Part shown: positions 5,771-12,754 of the stretch, one piece after another
How positions within the stretch are numbered: the first letter of the stretch is position 1
How the letters are laid out: every line of letters starts with the position of its first letter
NCBI GenBank assembly: GCA_944345045.1
Contig: CALVMI010000109.1
Span: 1 to 16,091, forward strand
Origin: an uncultured Bacilli bacterium
Lineage (GTDB): Bacteria; Bacillota_I; Bacilli_A; RF39; UBA660
Length of the DNA stretch: 16,091 bases
Reading direction: 5' to 3'
Position numbers and translations under genes: made by a program
The notes under the pieces: model-generated
The model's database searches: none
What the model saw: the letters and a program-made list of their open reading frames with translations, nothing else
What the model was told of the DNA's origin: nothing

Positions 5771-6752
5771 TTACGATATTGTTAATTAAATCTTCATATG
5801 GTACATAATTTTCTAATAAATCATTTTCGATCATTAGATCTTCTAAGTTTTTAAAATATTCTTCTTTAATAAATGTTGTATCTAACCAAGAGTCACTTTC
5901 TTTGTAGCGTTTTACTATTTGCTCTAGATCTTCTAAACTGGTATCAGGAAATTGTGGTAGGATTACTTCGGCAATGGTTTTGGCATCATTATTTTTTACA
6001 AATTCCAAACCTTTATTTATAGCACTCGTAAACTTCTTTATGGTTTCCTCATTATTTTCAATATAACTTTTTTTGGCATAGAAAGCAGTATATGGCATCT
6101 CACCCGAAAGTTCACCGATAGAGGCAACTACATAACCATATCCTTCTTTTTCAAGTAAGGTTGCATTTGGTTCAAATAAATTGACAAAATCTCCTGTTCC
6201 GCCAATAAAAGCTCCTGAAAGTGATGCAAAATCAATTGAATAGTTTAAATTTACCTTAGAAGCATCTATTCCAGCATTTTTCAAAGCATTTAGAAAGTTT
6301 AAAGCGGGCATTCCACCTTGTCTACCAACTAATACTTCTTTTCCTTCTAAATCACTCCATGTAAAGTCTTCATCTTTACTAATAATAAATTGACCATCTC
6401 TTTTTGTAAGGCCGGCAAATGTAACAAGATAGTCTTCTTCGCCACCCGTATATACATAGATTGCACTTTCTGTTCCTGCAAAACCGATTTCGACATCACC
6501 AGATAAGACAGCCGCGGCTACTTTATCTGCGCCTGGTGTTAAGAGTAGTTCTACTTCAATTCCTTCCTCTTCTAAATATCCATTTTCTATAGCGACATAA
6601 AGTGGAGCATAGAACGCACTGTGAGTTACTTCGGCTAAATTGATTTTTGTTAAACCGTTTTCCTCGTCTTTTGGAGTTACAAAGACATAAATTACTCCAA
6701 TGACTGCGATAAGAATAATAGCACTTATGGCAGCGATAATTTTCTTTTTCAA
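5763..6752 (-). CDS. ABC transporter substrate-binding protein, NMT1/SsuA-like, membrane-anchored
   Basis: A 329-aa periplasmic-binding-fold protein. The NMT1/SsuA-like block is FYAPLYVAIENGYLEEEGIE, then LLTPGADKVAAAVLSGDVEIGFAG with the DVEIGFAG hinge typical of the group, and a second domain from about 135 (GKEVLVGRQGGMPALNFL). The N-terminus (KKKIIAAISAIILIAVIGVIYVFV) is an uncleaved-looking membrane segment with no lipobox cysteine, so it appears anchored by a transmembrane helix and not as a lipoprotein, which is the usual Gram-positive form. The start is TTG 6752, fixed by AAGGAGG 7 nt upstream. It is first in the operon. Likely ligands of this family include sulfonates, pyrimidine precursors of thiamine, and nitrate; none can be singled out, and I see no thiamine riboswitch upstream. 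Confidence 0.9.
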   Translation of the reverse strand: MKKKIIAAISAIILIAVIGVIYVFVTPKDEENGLTKINLAEVTHSAFYAPLYVAIENGYLEEEGIEVELLLTPGADKVAAAVLSGDVEIGFAGTESAIYVYTGGEEDYLVTFAGLTKRDGQFIISKDEDFTWSDLEGKEVLVGRQGGMPALNFLNALKNAGIDASKVNLNYSIDFASLSGAFIGGTGDFVNLFEPNATLLEKEGYGYVVASIGELSGEMPYTAFYAKKSYIENNEETIKKFTSAINKGLEFVKNNDAKTIAEVILPQFPDTSLEDLEQIVKRYKESDSWLDTTFIKEEYFKNLEDLMIENDLLENYVPYEDLINNIVNE

Positions 6753-6759
6753 ACAAATT

Positions 6760-6766
6760 CCTCCTT
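6760..6766 (-). promoter_or_regulatory. Shine-Dalgarno site setting a TTG start
   Basis: AAGGAGG on the minus strand, 7 nt before TTG at 6752, supports this rare start codon. No in-frame ATG gives as good a spacing. Confidence 0.85.
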
Positions 6767-6820
6767 TTTGTTTCCATGGTAGTTTATGAAAATATTTATA
6801 AAACAGTTCTTATATAAACC

Positions 6821-6833
6821 TAGTTATTAACTA
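6821..6833. promoter_or_regulatory. Palindrome in the ABC operon leader, possible operator
   Basis: TAGTTATTAACTA has perfect 6-bp arms around one central base. It lies in the 5' leader of the ABC operon, downstream of the candidate promoter. It could bind a repressor, but palindromes of this size in AT-rich DNA can be chance. Confidence 0.3.
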
Positions 6834-6915
6834 AAACATTCGATGTGTAAAGTTGTTATTTTGTTTACATTTTTAGACATTTTTCTTTACTTTTTTTGAT
6901 GCTATTTTGTGAATT

Positions 6916-6946
6916 TTTATAGGTTTTATGGGCAAAAAAATGTCAA
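6916..6946 (-). promoter_or_regulatory. Possible promoter of the ABC operon
   Basis: On the minus strand a perfect TTGACA (complement of 6941-6946) and TATAAA (complement of 6916-6921) are 19 bp apart, slightly long. The resulting leader would be about 155 nt and AT-rich. I see no known riboswitch consensus in it. The rest of the divergent gap 6778-7028 holds only this promoter, the palindrome and the plus-strand promoter. Confidence 0.5.
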
Positions 6947-6967
6947 GATCTTTTTTTGAAAAAGTGG

Positions 6968-6996
6968 TTTACAAAAAAAAGTAATTTTGCTATAAT
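6968..6996 (+). promoter_or_regulatory. Promoter of the 7029-8766 operon
   Basis: TTTACA (6968-6973), a 17-bp spacer and consensus TATAAT (6991-6996) form one of the strongest promoters in the window. Confidence 0.85.
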
Positions 6997-7028
6997 TATT
7001 TCAGAATAAAGGGAGTGTGACTTAAGTC

Positions 7029-8165
7029 ATGACAGTAAATACAGAAGTTTTATTAGATAAATTATATAATTTGCGTGGTTCTGATAGTGACATTTTAAAA
7101 GAAATGGATCGTCAAAAGAATAAGGCAGAACAAACACGAGACAGAACTACCGAAGAAAAAGCCAAACTTCAAAAAGATATTGCTAATTTAAAACAGCAAA
7201 GAGAAGAATTGGAAGATCAAGGTGAAAAATTCAAAGAGGTGTTGCAAGGAATTCATCGTGAAGATTATGCAACAGTTTTAGATCGTCTACGTATTGATTT
7301 TGATCCTAAAAATTTATTGGAAAAACTTGATAAAAATCTTCCAAGAACGATTGATACGGTTGAAAGAGATACGAAAAAAGCTGAAGATGAACTTGTCAAA
7401 GTAGAAGAAGAAATGAATACAGCTATTACAACGATTGAAGAACTTGGTATTCGTAAAGATGCGGCTTTAGCTAATCAAGAAAAACTAAATGAATATTTTG
7501 AGCTTGCTTTAGAAGGTCACATTAATATCACACGTGATTCTATCACTTCTTTATTAGAAGAGTTTGGTTTTAATGAAGCTGAACAAAGAGAAACGGCTAA
7601 AATTTTGATGTTCCCTGAAGATGCTTTATTTGCATATGATGCAAAAGTTAAAGCTAAAGATAAAGCAGGAAAATCCATATCAGAAGTTATCCAAGAAGCT
7701 AAAACAATGAGTCCAGAAGTAGAAGAAGAACCTGTGAGTCCAGTAGAAGATACACCTGTGTATTCTTTTGAAGAAGAGTCTTCTGAAACTTTTGATACAG
7801 ACGACATTAAAACAACAGTTATTGATACATTAAAAGATTGTGGTATGGATTACTTAGATTTTACAAGTGAAGAAATTGATGATTTAATTCGTAATTTTGA
7901 TGAACAAACAGTACGTGATAATATCGAACTTATGAATTCTAAAAATATTTCTTTAGATGTTTTTGTTCATCATATTAAGATGATGTATGATAAAGAACTT
8001 CGTAGAAAAATGGAACTTTTACTAAGCGTTGGTAAAGAAACAATGGATATCTATTTAAATCCAAATGTTCTTGTAAAATATAATTATGCAGAATTAGAAC
8101 GTGTTATTTCTGTGATTAGAGCAAATGGAATGAATCCAAAAGAAATTCCATTGATGGCTTATTAA
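7029..8165 (+). CDS. Hypothetical coiled-coil protein with helical-repeat-like C-terminus
   Basis: A 378-aa soluble protein with no recognised enzyme motif. Residues about 18-80 and 105-160 are heptad-rich and highly charged (coiled coil). A Pro/Glu/Ser linker (about 228-257, EVEEEPVSPVEDTPV) leads to a helical C-terminal domain (about 260-378). In that domain, units of the form 'helix, LLxxxG, helix, NPxVLxxxxxxLxxxIxxIxxNGMxPKEI' recall mTERF-like helical repeats (LNPNVLVKY, VIRANGMNPKEI). This resemblance is my pattern reading and is not an assignment. GGGAG (7011-7015) lies 13 nt before the ATG, a long spacing; no better in-frame start exists. It is first in an operon with two small genes. 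Confidence 0.8.
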   Translation: MTVNTEVLLDKLYNLRGSDSDILKEMDRQKNKAEQTRDRTTEEKAKLQKDIANLKQQREELEDQGEKFKEVLQGIHREDYATVLDRLRIDFDPKNLLEKLDKNLPRTIDTVERDTKKAEDELVKVEEEMNTAITTIEELGIRKDAALANQEKLNEYFELALEGHINITRDSITSLLEEFGFNEAEQRETAKILMFPEDALFAYDAKVKAKDKAGKSISEVIQEAKTMSPEVEEEPVSPVEDTPVYSFEEESSETFDTDDIKTTVIDTLKDCGMDYLDFTSEEIDDLIRNFDEQTVRDNIELMNSKNISLDVFVHHIKMMYDKELRRKMELLLSVGKETMDIYLNPNVLVKYNYAELERVISVIRANGMNPKEIPLMAY

Positions 8166-8177
8166 GGAGGAAGAAAT

Positions 8178-8477
8178 ATGGAGAACGTAATTAAGCTTAT
8201 TCGCAATAATGAAGAATGTACTCAAACACAACTTTCTTTAGCTAGCATCGATGCTTCTTTATCTAAAGGAACTTTTGATGTTTTGAACTTTTGCAATGAA
8301 AAGGGCATTGATACTTCAAACTTTCTTGCCACAGCTCGTTTGTTTCAAGTAGCAGATGTTTTAAATGATTTTTGGCATATGTGTGTAGGTAATGGCGAGG
8401 ATATGAATGAATTAAGAAATCCAGATGTTTTATATAAAAAATGTGTTAGTTATATAAAAAGTACGGGAGGAAAGTAA
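8178..8477 (+). CDS. Hypothetical 99-aa helical protein
   Basis: I do not recognise this family. The small cytoplasmic protein (MENVIKLIRNNEECTQTQ) has an all-helical look, three cysteines and no membrane segment. It starts 12 nt after the preceding stop with a strong AAGGAGG 6 nt upstream, so it is expressed with the coiled-coil protein 5' to it, and it ends one base before the next gene starts. The tight spacing suggests three products that act together. Confidence 0.75.
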   Translation: MENVIKLIRNNEECTQTQLSLASIDASLSKGTFDVLNFCNEKGIDTSNFLATARLFQVADVLNDFWHMCVGNGEDMNELRNPDVLYKKCVSYIKSTGGK

Positions 8478-8478
8478 A

Positions 8479-8766
8479 ATGAAATTTTTAGAAAAGTTAC
8501 ATTTCACGAAAGAAGAAATAGATGAATTTGAAAATACAACTGCCGATGTTATGCTAGATACTTTAGCAAATTCTCGTAAGCTTGTTTTAGCAAATGGAAA
8601 TTATTTACTTGATTTAGGTGTTAAGAATTTTAAAGAAATTTTTCAAAATTATTATGAGTTATTTTTACTTGATCATAGTAATTTTGTAGATATTTTTAAT
8701 AAATATGATCGTGATGATTTAATTGAAAAACTAGCTAAAAATGTAGCTATTGTTGAATATTTATAA
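8479..8766 (+). CDS. Hypothetical 95-aa protein, last gene of the three-gene operon
   Basis: I do not recognise this family. The short acidic, helical protein (MKFLEKLHFTKEEIDEFE) is rich in Leu, Asn, Asp and Phe (GVKNFKEIFQNYYELFLLDH). It has no signal or membrane segment. GGGAGGA in the end of the previous gene serves as its Shine-Dalgarno site, with one base between the two reading frames. The operon seems to end in the hairpin starting at 8819. Confidence 0.75.
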   Translation: MKFLEKLHFTKEEIDEFENTTADVMLDTLANSRKLVLANGNYLLDLGVKNFKEIFQNYYELFLLDHSNFVDIFNKYDRDDLIEKLAKNVAIVEYL

Positions 8767-8783
8767 GTTTTGAGTGTGAGTTG

Positions 8784-8812
8784 TTGAATTTTTTCTATAA
8801 ATATGATACTAT
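8784..8812 (+). promoter_or_regulatory. Promoter for a short RNA or the cysS leader
   Basis: TTGAAT (8784-8789), a 17-bp spacer and TACTAT (8807-8812) put the transcript start at about 8819, the first base of a hairpin. Confidence 0.5.
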
Positions 8813-8818
8813 TTTTTT

Positions 8819-8942
8819 GTAATATGACAAATAATCGTGTACACGTAAGTGTTTATATTACAAAATTTTTTTCTTTTCTTGGTCAAAGCAAGAAGGATTT
8901 TTAAGAATAGTTCTCGTTAGAGAGAATCTATTCTTTTTCTTT
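8819..8942 (+). ncRNA. Candidate structured RNA or attenuated cysS leader
   Basis: A promoter upstream would start an RNA of about 124 nt here. Its first hairpin pairs GTAATAT (8819-8825) with ATATTAC (8855-8861), continues inward through ACA/TGT after a small internal loop, and encloses the 10-bp palindrome CGTGTACACG (8836-8845). An A-then-T tract follows. The RNA ends in the strong terminator hairpin at 8903-8942. No open frame of note and no T-box consensus (GGTGG...ACC) is present. It may be a free small RNA, or a leader that attenuates cysS. The first hairpin could also just terminate the operon upstream. Confidence 0.4.
8903..8942 (+). terminator. Terminator just upstream of cysS
   Basis: AAGAATAG-TTCTC pairs with GAGAA-T-CTATTCTT (one bulged T) around a GTTAGA loop, followed by TTTCTTT. 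With about 13 bp this is a strong intrinsic terminator, set directly before the extended -10 of cysS. Confidence 0.8.
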
Positions 8943-8953
8943 GGAATAAAATG

Positions 8954-8962
8954 TGTTATAAT
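8954..8962 (+). promoter_or_regulatory. Extended -10 promoter of cysS
   Basis: TGTTATAAT combines a TGn extension with a perfect TATAAT. The -35 position only has a T tract from the terminator, so the extended -10 probably carries the promoter. Confidence 0.6.
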
Positions 8963-8984
8963 CGTTTTAGAAAGGGCTGATAGC

Positions 8985-10373
8985 ATGAAAATTTATAATA
9001 CTTTATCTCATCAAGTTGAAGATTTTATTCCGCATGAAGAAGGTAAAGTAAAAATGTATACATGTGGGCCTACTGTTTATAACTATGCTCACATTGGTAA
9101 TTTAAGAACTTATATTTTCGAAGATATTTTAGAGAAAACATTAAGATATCTTGGATATGAGGTTACGCGATGTATGAATATTACTGATGTTGGGCACTTG
9201 TCAAGTGATTCTGATTCTGGAGAAGATAAAATGGTCGCGGGTGCGAAGAAAGAACACAAAAGTGTTTTAGAGATTGCGAAGTTTTATACGGAAGCTTTTA
9301 AAAGTGATACGTCAAAGCTTAATATAGCTTGGCCAGAGATTGTGTCACCAGCTACAGAAAATATTCCCATGTATTTTAAGATGATTCAAAATCTACTTGA
9401 TAAGGATCTAGCTTATATAAGTGGTGGAAATATTTATTTTGATACTTCTAAATTAGATGATTATTATCAACTTACAAATCATAAAGTAAATGATATGGTT
9501 GTGGGAGTTCGTGAAGGCGTCGAAGAAGATCAAAATAAAAGAAATCAAGCGGACTTTGTTTTATGGTTTACAAAATCTAAATTTGAAGATCAAGAATTAA
9601 AGTGGGAAAGTCCTTGGGGAGTAGGATATCCTGGGTGGCATATTGAATGCTCTGGTATTGCGATTTCTCATTTAGGAGAATATTTAGATATTCACTGTGG
9701 TGGTGTTGATAATATCTTCCCGCATCATACGAATGAAATTGCTCAAAGTGAAGGATATTTAGGCCATAAATGGTGTAATTATTGGGTACATGGAGAACAT
9801 TTAAATGATGCGACCGGTAAAATGAGTAAAAGCAAAGGAGAATTTTTAACGATTTCTTTACTTGAAAGTAAAGGATATGATCCTTTGTCTTATCGTTATT
9901 TGTGTTTAACGAGTCATTATCGTAAGCAACTTATGTTTAGTTATGAGATTTTAGATAATGCTTCTCAAAGTTATCAAAAATTAAAATCACGTGTTCTTTC
10001 TTTAAAAAATGATGGTACGATTGATCAAAATGTTTTTCAAGAATATGATGCCAAATTCAAGGAGTTTTTAGCAGATGATTTAAATGTCGCGAATGCTCTT
10101 ACCTTGTTATACGATTTATTAAAAAGTGAAGTTGATGATACAACAAAATATGCTTTAGTAAAGAGTTGGGATCAAGTATTTTCATTAAATTTAACCGTTT
10201 CAAAAGTGGTTGATAAAGATTTTGAAGAATATATTATTAAAAAAATTGAAGAACGCAAGGAAGCAAAAAGTAAAAAAGATTATGCCCTTGCTGATCAAAT
10301 ACGTAATGAATTGTTAGAACATCATGTTATTTTAAAGGATACAAGAGAAGGAACAACTTATGTAATAGAATAA
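8985..10373 (+). CDS. cysS: Cysteinyl-tRNA synthetase
   Basis: A class I, monomeric synthetase that charges tRNA-Cys. Its 462 aa match the usual length. The HIGH motif is HIGN (36-39) within TCGPTVYNYAHIGNLRTY, and the KMSKS loop is KMSKS exactly (279-283). The active-site zinc ligands are all present by homology to E. coli Cys28/Cys209/His234/Glu238: C27, C222, H247 and E251 (ECSGIA, HHTNE). The C-terminal helical anticodon region (DDLNVANALTLLYDLL) and a basic tail with DYALADQIRNELL are intact. ATG 8985 follows GAAAGGG by 8 nt. It is a single-gene unit with its own promoter and terminator. No T-box precedes it, although cysS in Firmicutes often has one. Confidence 0.97.
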   Translation: MKIYNTLSHQVEDFIPHEEGKVKMYTCGPTVYNYAHIGNLRTYIFEDILEKTLRYLGYEVTRCMNITDVGHLSSDSDSGEDKMVAGAKKEHKSVLEIAKFYTEAFKSDTSKLNIAWPEIVSPATENIPMYFKMIQNLLDKDLAYISGGNIYFDTSKLDDYYQLTNHKVNDMVVGVREGVEEDQNKRNQADFVLWFTKSKFEDQELKWESPWGVGYPGWHIECSGIAISHLGEYLDIHCGGVDNIFPHHTNEIAQSEGYLGHKWCNYWVHGEHLNDATGKMSKSKGEFLTISLLESKGYDPLSYRYLCLTSHYRKQLMFSYEILDNASQSYQKLKSRVLSLKNDGTIDQNVFQEYDAKFKEFLADDLNVANALTLLYDLLKSEVDDTTKYALVKSWDQVFSLNLTVSKVVDKDFEEYIIKKIEERKEAKSKKDYALADQIRNELLEHHVILKDTREGTTYVIE

Positions 10374-10407
10374 ATACCTAAGAAATTTTAGGTATTTTTT
10401 CTTTTTT
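10372..10407 (+). terminator. Terminator of cysS
   Basis: A 10-bp stem AAATACCTAA / TTAGGTATTT with a GAAATT loop overlaps the cysS stop codon and is followed by a T-rich tail. Confidence 0.85.
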
Positions 10408-10410
10408 TCA

Positions 10411-10439
10411 TTTACTTTGAGGGCAGTTTTTGATATGAT
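10411..10439 (+). promoter_or_regulatory. Promoter of the coiled-coil gene at 10483
   Basis: TTTACT (10411-10416), a 17-bp spacer and TATGAT (10434-10439). The block CATTTACTTT with a TATAAT-like box is seen again before the rubrerythrin gene. Confidence 0.75.
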
Positions 10440-10482
10440 AAATAAGTAAGAATAGAAAGAATAAAAGAGAGGTTGATCTTTT

Positions 10483-12453
10483 ATGCAGAAAGATATCTTA
10501 AGTAAAATCGATTTGTTAGTAGAAATGTCTGGAACGACAAATAATTATGAAACATTACAAGAAGAATTGCTTTTGTTAGAAAGAAAAATTGAGGATCAAA
10601 AAAATAAGGTTCGTGATTTAAAAAAGAGTGTTTCAGAAAATTCTTATATTAAAGCTAGCGATCGAATTATTGATGAAAATGTAAAGATTGGAATTGAAAA
10701 TAAACTTGAGTACTATGAAAATAGTTTATCTAAAGTGGAAGAACAAATAGCAAAACAATTAAAAGAGGAAAAAAGAGTACATGATGAAGTATCTTCTTTA
10801 GAAAGTGAATGTAATCAAAATCAAGTGTTTTTGGAATCTTTAGAATTGAAACTTAAAACGATTGGTAGTAAAGATAAAAGTATTTATGATTCGTATGTTC
10901 ATTTAATTGAAGAAACTAAACAAGATATAGAGAATGTTTCAGAAAATTTGAAAGCAGTTCGTAGTGAATATCAATCTCTTTGTGATACTTTAGATAATTT
11001 AGGAAATACAAGAGAAGATTTAGAAAATAAATTAGCTAAAGAAAAAGAAAGATTAAATGAAGTGAGTAGATTCTTGGCTAATCCTAATTCTTATGTCGAT
11101 CAAACGGCTAAACAAAATGATGAACGACTTATTGATCGATTGATGGATGAATTAGAGGAAATGGAACATCGAAAATTAGAAATTTTAACGGATCCTGTTT
11201 ATATTGCTCATGATGCAGTTTCTTCTTTAATGAATGATGATAATAGTGAAGCTTTAACAAAAATTAAAGAATTAGTCACGATTGTTAAAGATAAACCTTA
11301 TATGGATGTGGATAAAGGAGAACTTGCTGAAATTTTAGAAAATGCGACTAGTAAAAGAGATGCTTTGGCTACTGAAATTGAAAATAAAAATTATGAAGGT
11401 CAAGCTATGGATATTGTTAATTTTCGTATTACTTATTTGGAAAAAGTGAAAAAATCTTTGGAAGAAGAAATTCTTTTATTAAAATCTAAGATAAAAAATA
11501 TGGACGTGGAAGAGATTCAAGAATTATTAAATTATGTAGCTGATGCTAAAAAGACACGTGCAGAATTAAAAAATAGCATGAATGAATATCAAAAAGTAAT
11601 GGATTCTAATAAAGAATTTAAAACGCCTAAAAAGGAAGCTACTTTACGGGCAGCTTATAAGAAAAAAGAAGAAGAATATGGTTATGTTGATAAGATCGTT
11701 TTAGCTTTTGAAAAAGATCTAGAAAAATTAGTTTTAACATCTAGTGAATTAGAAGAAAATACTCTTACTAAATTAGAAAATAATTTGAAAAATATTGAAG
11801 AAGAAATTAAAGAATTAAAGAAAAATCAAATGATGCGAACAGGAACAAAAGATATTTTGGCAGTTGAGAAAGATAAAGAAACATTAAAAGAATTAAACGA
11901 TGATGTTCAAAATATTGTTCGAAGACAAAAATATGATTCTAAACCTGATGAAATTTTTGATGAAATTGAATTAGCTTTGGGATCGATGAGTGATGATGAA
12001 GATGAACCAGTAGACATAAAGCCTCAAGATTTTGTTGATTTAAATGATTATCGTATTTCACTTGACGAACCTAAAGTAGAAGAACCGGTAATTGAAAATG
12101 AAGTTATTGAATCCGTAATACCTGAACCAGTTTCTTTAGAAGAGACAGCAAGTTTAGAACCAGTCGTGGATGATTCGGTAATTTTCGAACCAATTCATGA
12201 AGATGTTCAAGAAGAGGTAAAAGAAGAATCTTTAAATACAGATGTTGAAGTTCTTCCGAATAAAGAGGAAGATAAAGAAGAAAAAAAAGAAGAGGTAGAA
12301 CGTTATAAAGTTATTGCTGTTGAACCTATCGTGACAAATGAAAATTTACCTAAAGAAGAACATGAAGAAAAAAAGGACAATGATTCTGAAGAAGAATATA
12401 TTAGTTTTAATAATTTGTTAGAGGAGGATCGTGCGAATGAAAATTTTAGTTAA
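10483..12453 (+). CDS. Large coiled-coil protein with acidic C-terminal tail, unknown function
   Basis: A 656-aa soluble protein, mostly coiled coil from about 15 to 480 (repeated Leu/Glu/Lys heptads such as LQEELLLLERKIEDQ), broken by short non-coil stretches near 200-215 and 235-290. From about 495 the chain becomes an acidic Pro/Glu/Val-rich tail with loosely repeated EPV/EEPV units (KVEEPVIENEVIESVIPEPV), ending EEYISFNNLLEED. There is no ATPase motif, so it is not an SMC protein, and no signal or membrane segment. Scaffold, cytoskeletal or division-related roles are possible by architecture only. GAGAGG lies 10 nt before the ATG. The last 17 nt overlap the next gene, whose Shine-Dalgarno site lies within this coding region. 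Confidence 0.8.
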   Translation: MQKDILSKIDLLVEMSGTTNNYETLQEELLLLERKIEDQKNKVRDLKKSVSENSYIKASDRIIDENVKIGIENKLEYYENSLSKVEEQIAKQLKEEKRVHDEVSSLESECNQNQVFLESLELKLKTIGSKDKSIYDSYVHLIEETKQDIENVSENLKAVRSEYQSLCDTLDNLGNTREDLENKLAKEKERLNEVSRFLANPNSYVDQTAKQNDERLIDRLMDELEEMEHRKLEILTDPVYIAHDAVSSLMNDDNSEALTKIKELVTIVKDKPYMDVDKGELAEILENATSKRDALATEIENKNYEGQAMDIVNFRITYLEKVKKSLEEEILLLKSKIKNMDVEEIQELLNYVADAKKTRAELKNSMNEYQKVMDSNKEFKTPKKEATLRAAYKKKEEEYGYVDKIVLAFEKDLEKLVLTSSELEENTLTKLENNLKNIEEEIKELKKNQMMRTGTKDILAVEKDKETLKELNDDVQNIVRRQKYDSKPDEIFDEIELALGSMSDDEDEPVDIKPQDFVDLNDYRISLDEPKVEEPVIENEVIESVIPEPVSLEETASLEPVVDDSVIFEPIHEDVQEEVKEESLNTDVEVLPNKEEDKEEKKEEVERYKVIAVEPIVTNENLPKEEHEEKKDNDSEEEYISFNNLLEEDRANENFS

Positions 12454-12682
12454 TTCGATTATTACTCTTTCTAATGGAGAAAAGTATATGATTTTAAATG
12501 AAACTACTTATGATAATGCAAGATATTTTCTAGTTATGGGAATAGATGATCAAGGAGAAATTATTTCTTCTAAAGTGGCTATTTTTAAAGAAGAAGTAGA
12601 AAATGATGAAGTGTATGTTGTAAGAGTTCGTGATTCAAAACTTATTATTGAACTTACAAAATTGTTAAAAAGTCAGATGTAA
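12437..12682 (+). CDS. Small DUF1292-like protein
   Basis: An 81-aa acidic protein. Its order of elements (ITLSNGEKYMILNETTY, YFLVMGIDDQGEI, VAIFKEEVENDEVYVVRV, then a helix ending LTKLLKS) resembles the DUF1292/YrzB family, small beta-rich proteins of unknown role in Firmicutes. The resemblance is by pattern only. ATG 12437 is chosen over GTG 12431 because GAGGAGG (12421-12427) is 9 nt before the ATG but only 3 nt before the GTG. It overlaps the end of the coiled-coil gene by 17 nt in another frame, so the two are cotranscribed and perhaps coupled. Confidence 0.75.
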   Translation: MKILVNSIITLSNGEKYMILNETTYDNARYFLVMGIDDQGEIISSKVAIFKEEVENDEVYVVRVRDSKLIIELTKLLKSQM

Positions 12683-12697
12683 AAGTTTGGCTTTTTT
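12681..12697 (+). terminator. Weak terminator
   Basis: AAAAG / CTTTT with a TTTGG loop and a T tract overlaps the stop codon of the small gene. The stem has only 5 bp, so it may be leaky. Confidence 0.4.
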
Positions 12698-12699
12698 CA

Positions 12700-12728
12700 T
12701 TTACTTTTTTCTTAGCGCATTGTATAAT
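12700..12728 (+). promoter_or_regulatory. Promoter of the rubrerythrin gene
   Basis: TTTACT (12700-12705), a 17-bp spacer and consensus TATAAT (12723-12728). The transcript start falls about 20 nt before the ATG. Confidence 0.8.
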
Positions 12729-12754
12729 AAATTTGTAGTAAGGAGGAAAAATTT

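Noticed and set aside
6556..6777. A 73-codon minus-strand frame starting with ATG at 6777
   Set aside because: It overlaps the binding-protein gene in another frame on the same strand, with Arg/Cys/Ser-rich shadow composition. The AAGGAGG site is correctly spaced for TTG 6752 and sits within this frame.
6753..6960. A thiamine (TPP) riboswitch before the NMT1-like transporter
   Set aside because: No CTGAGA or related TPP consensus pair is present in the minus-strand leader.
8767..8984. A T-box leader before cysS
   Set aside because: No GGTGG..ACC core and no stem I-like opening; only two hairpins and promoters are visible.
12431..12436. GTG 12431 as start of the DUF1292-like gene
   Set aside because: Its distance to GAGGAGG is only 3 nt, whereas ATG 12437 is at 9 nt.
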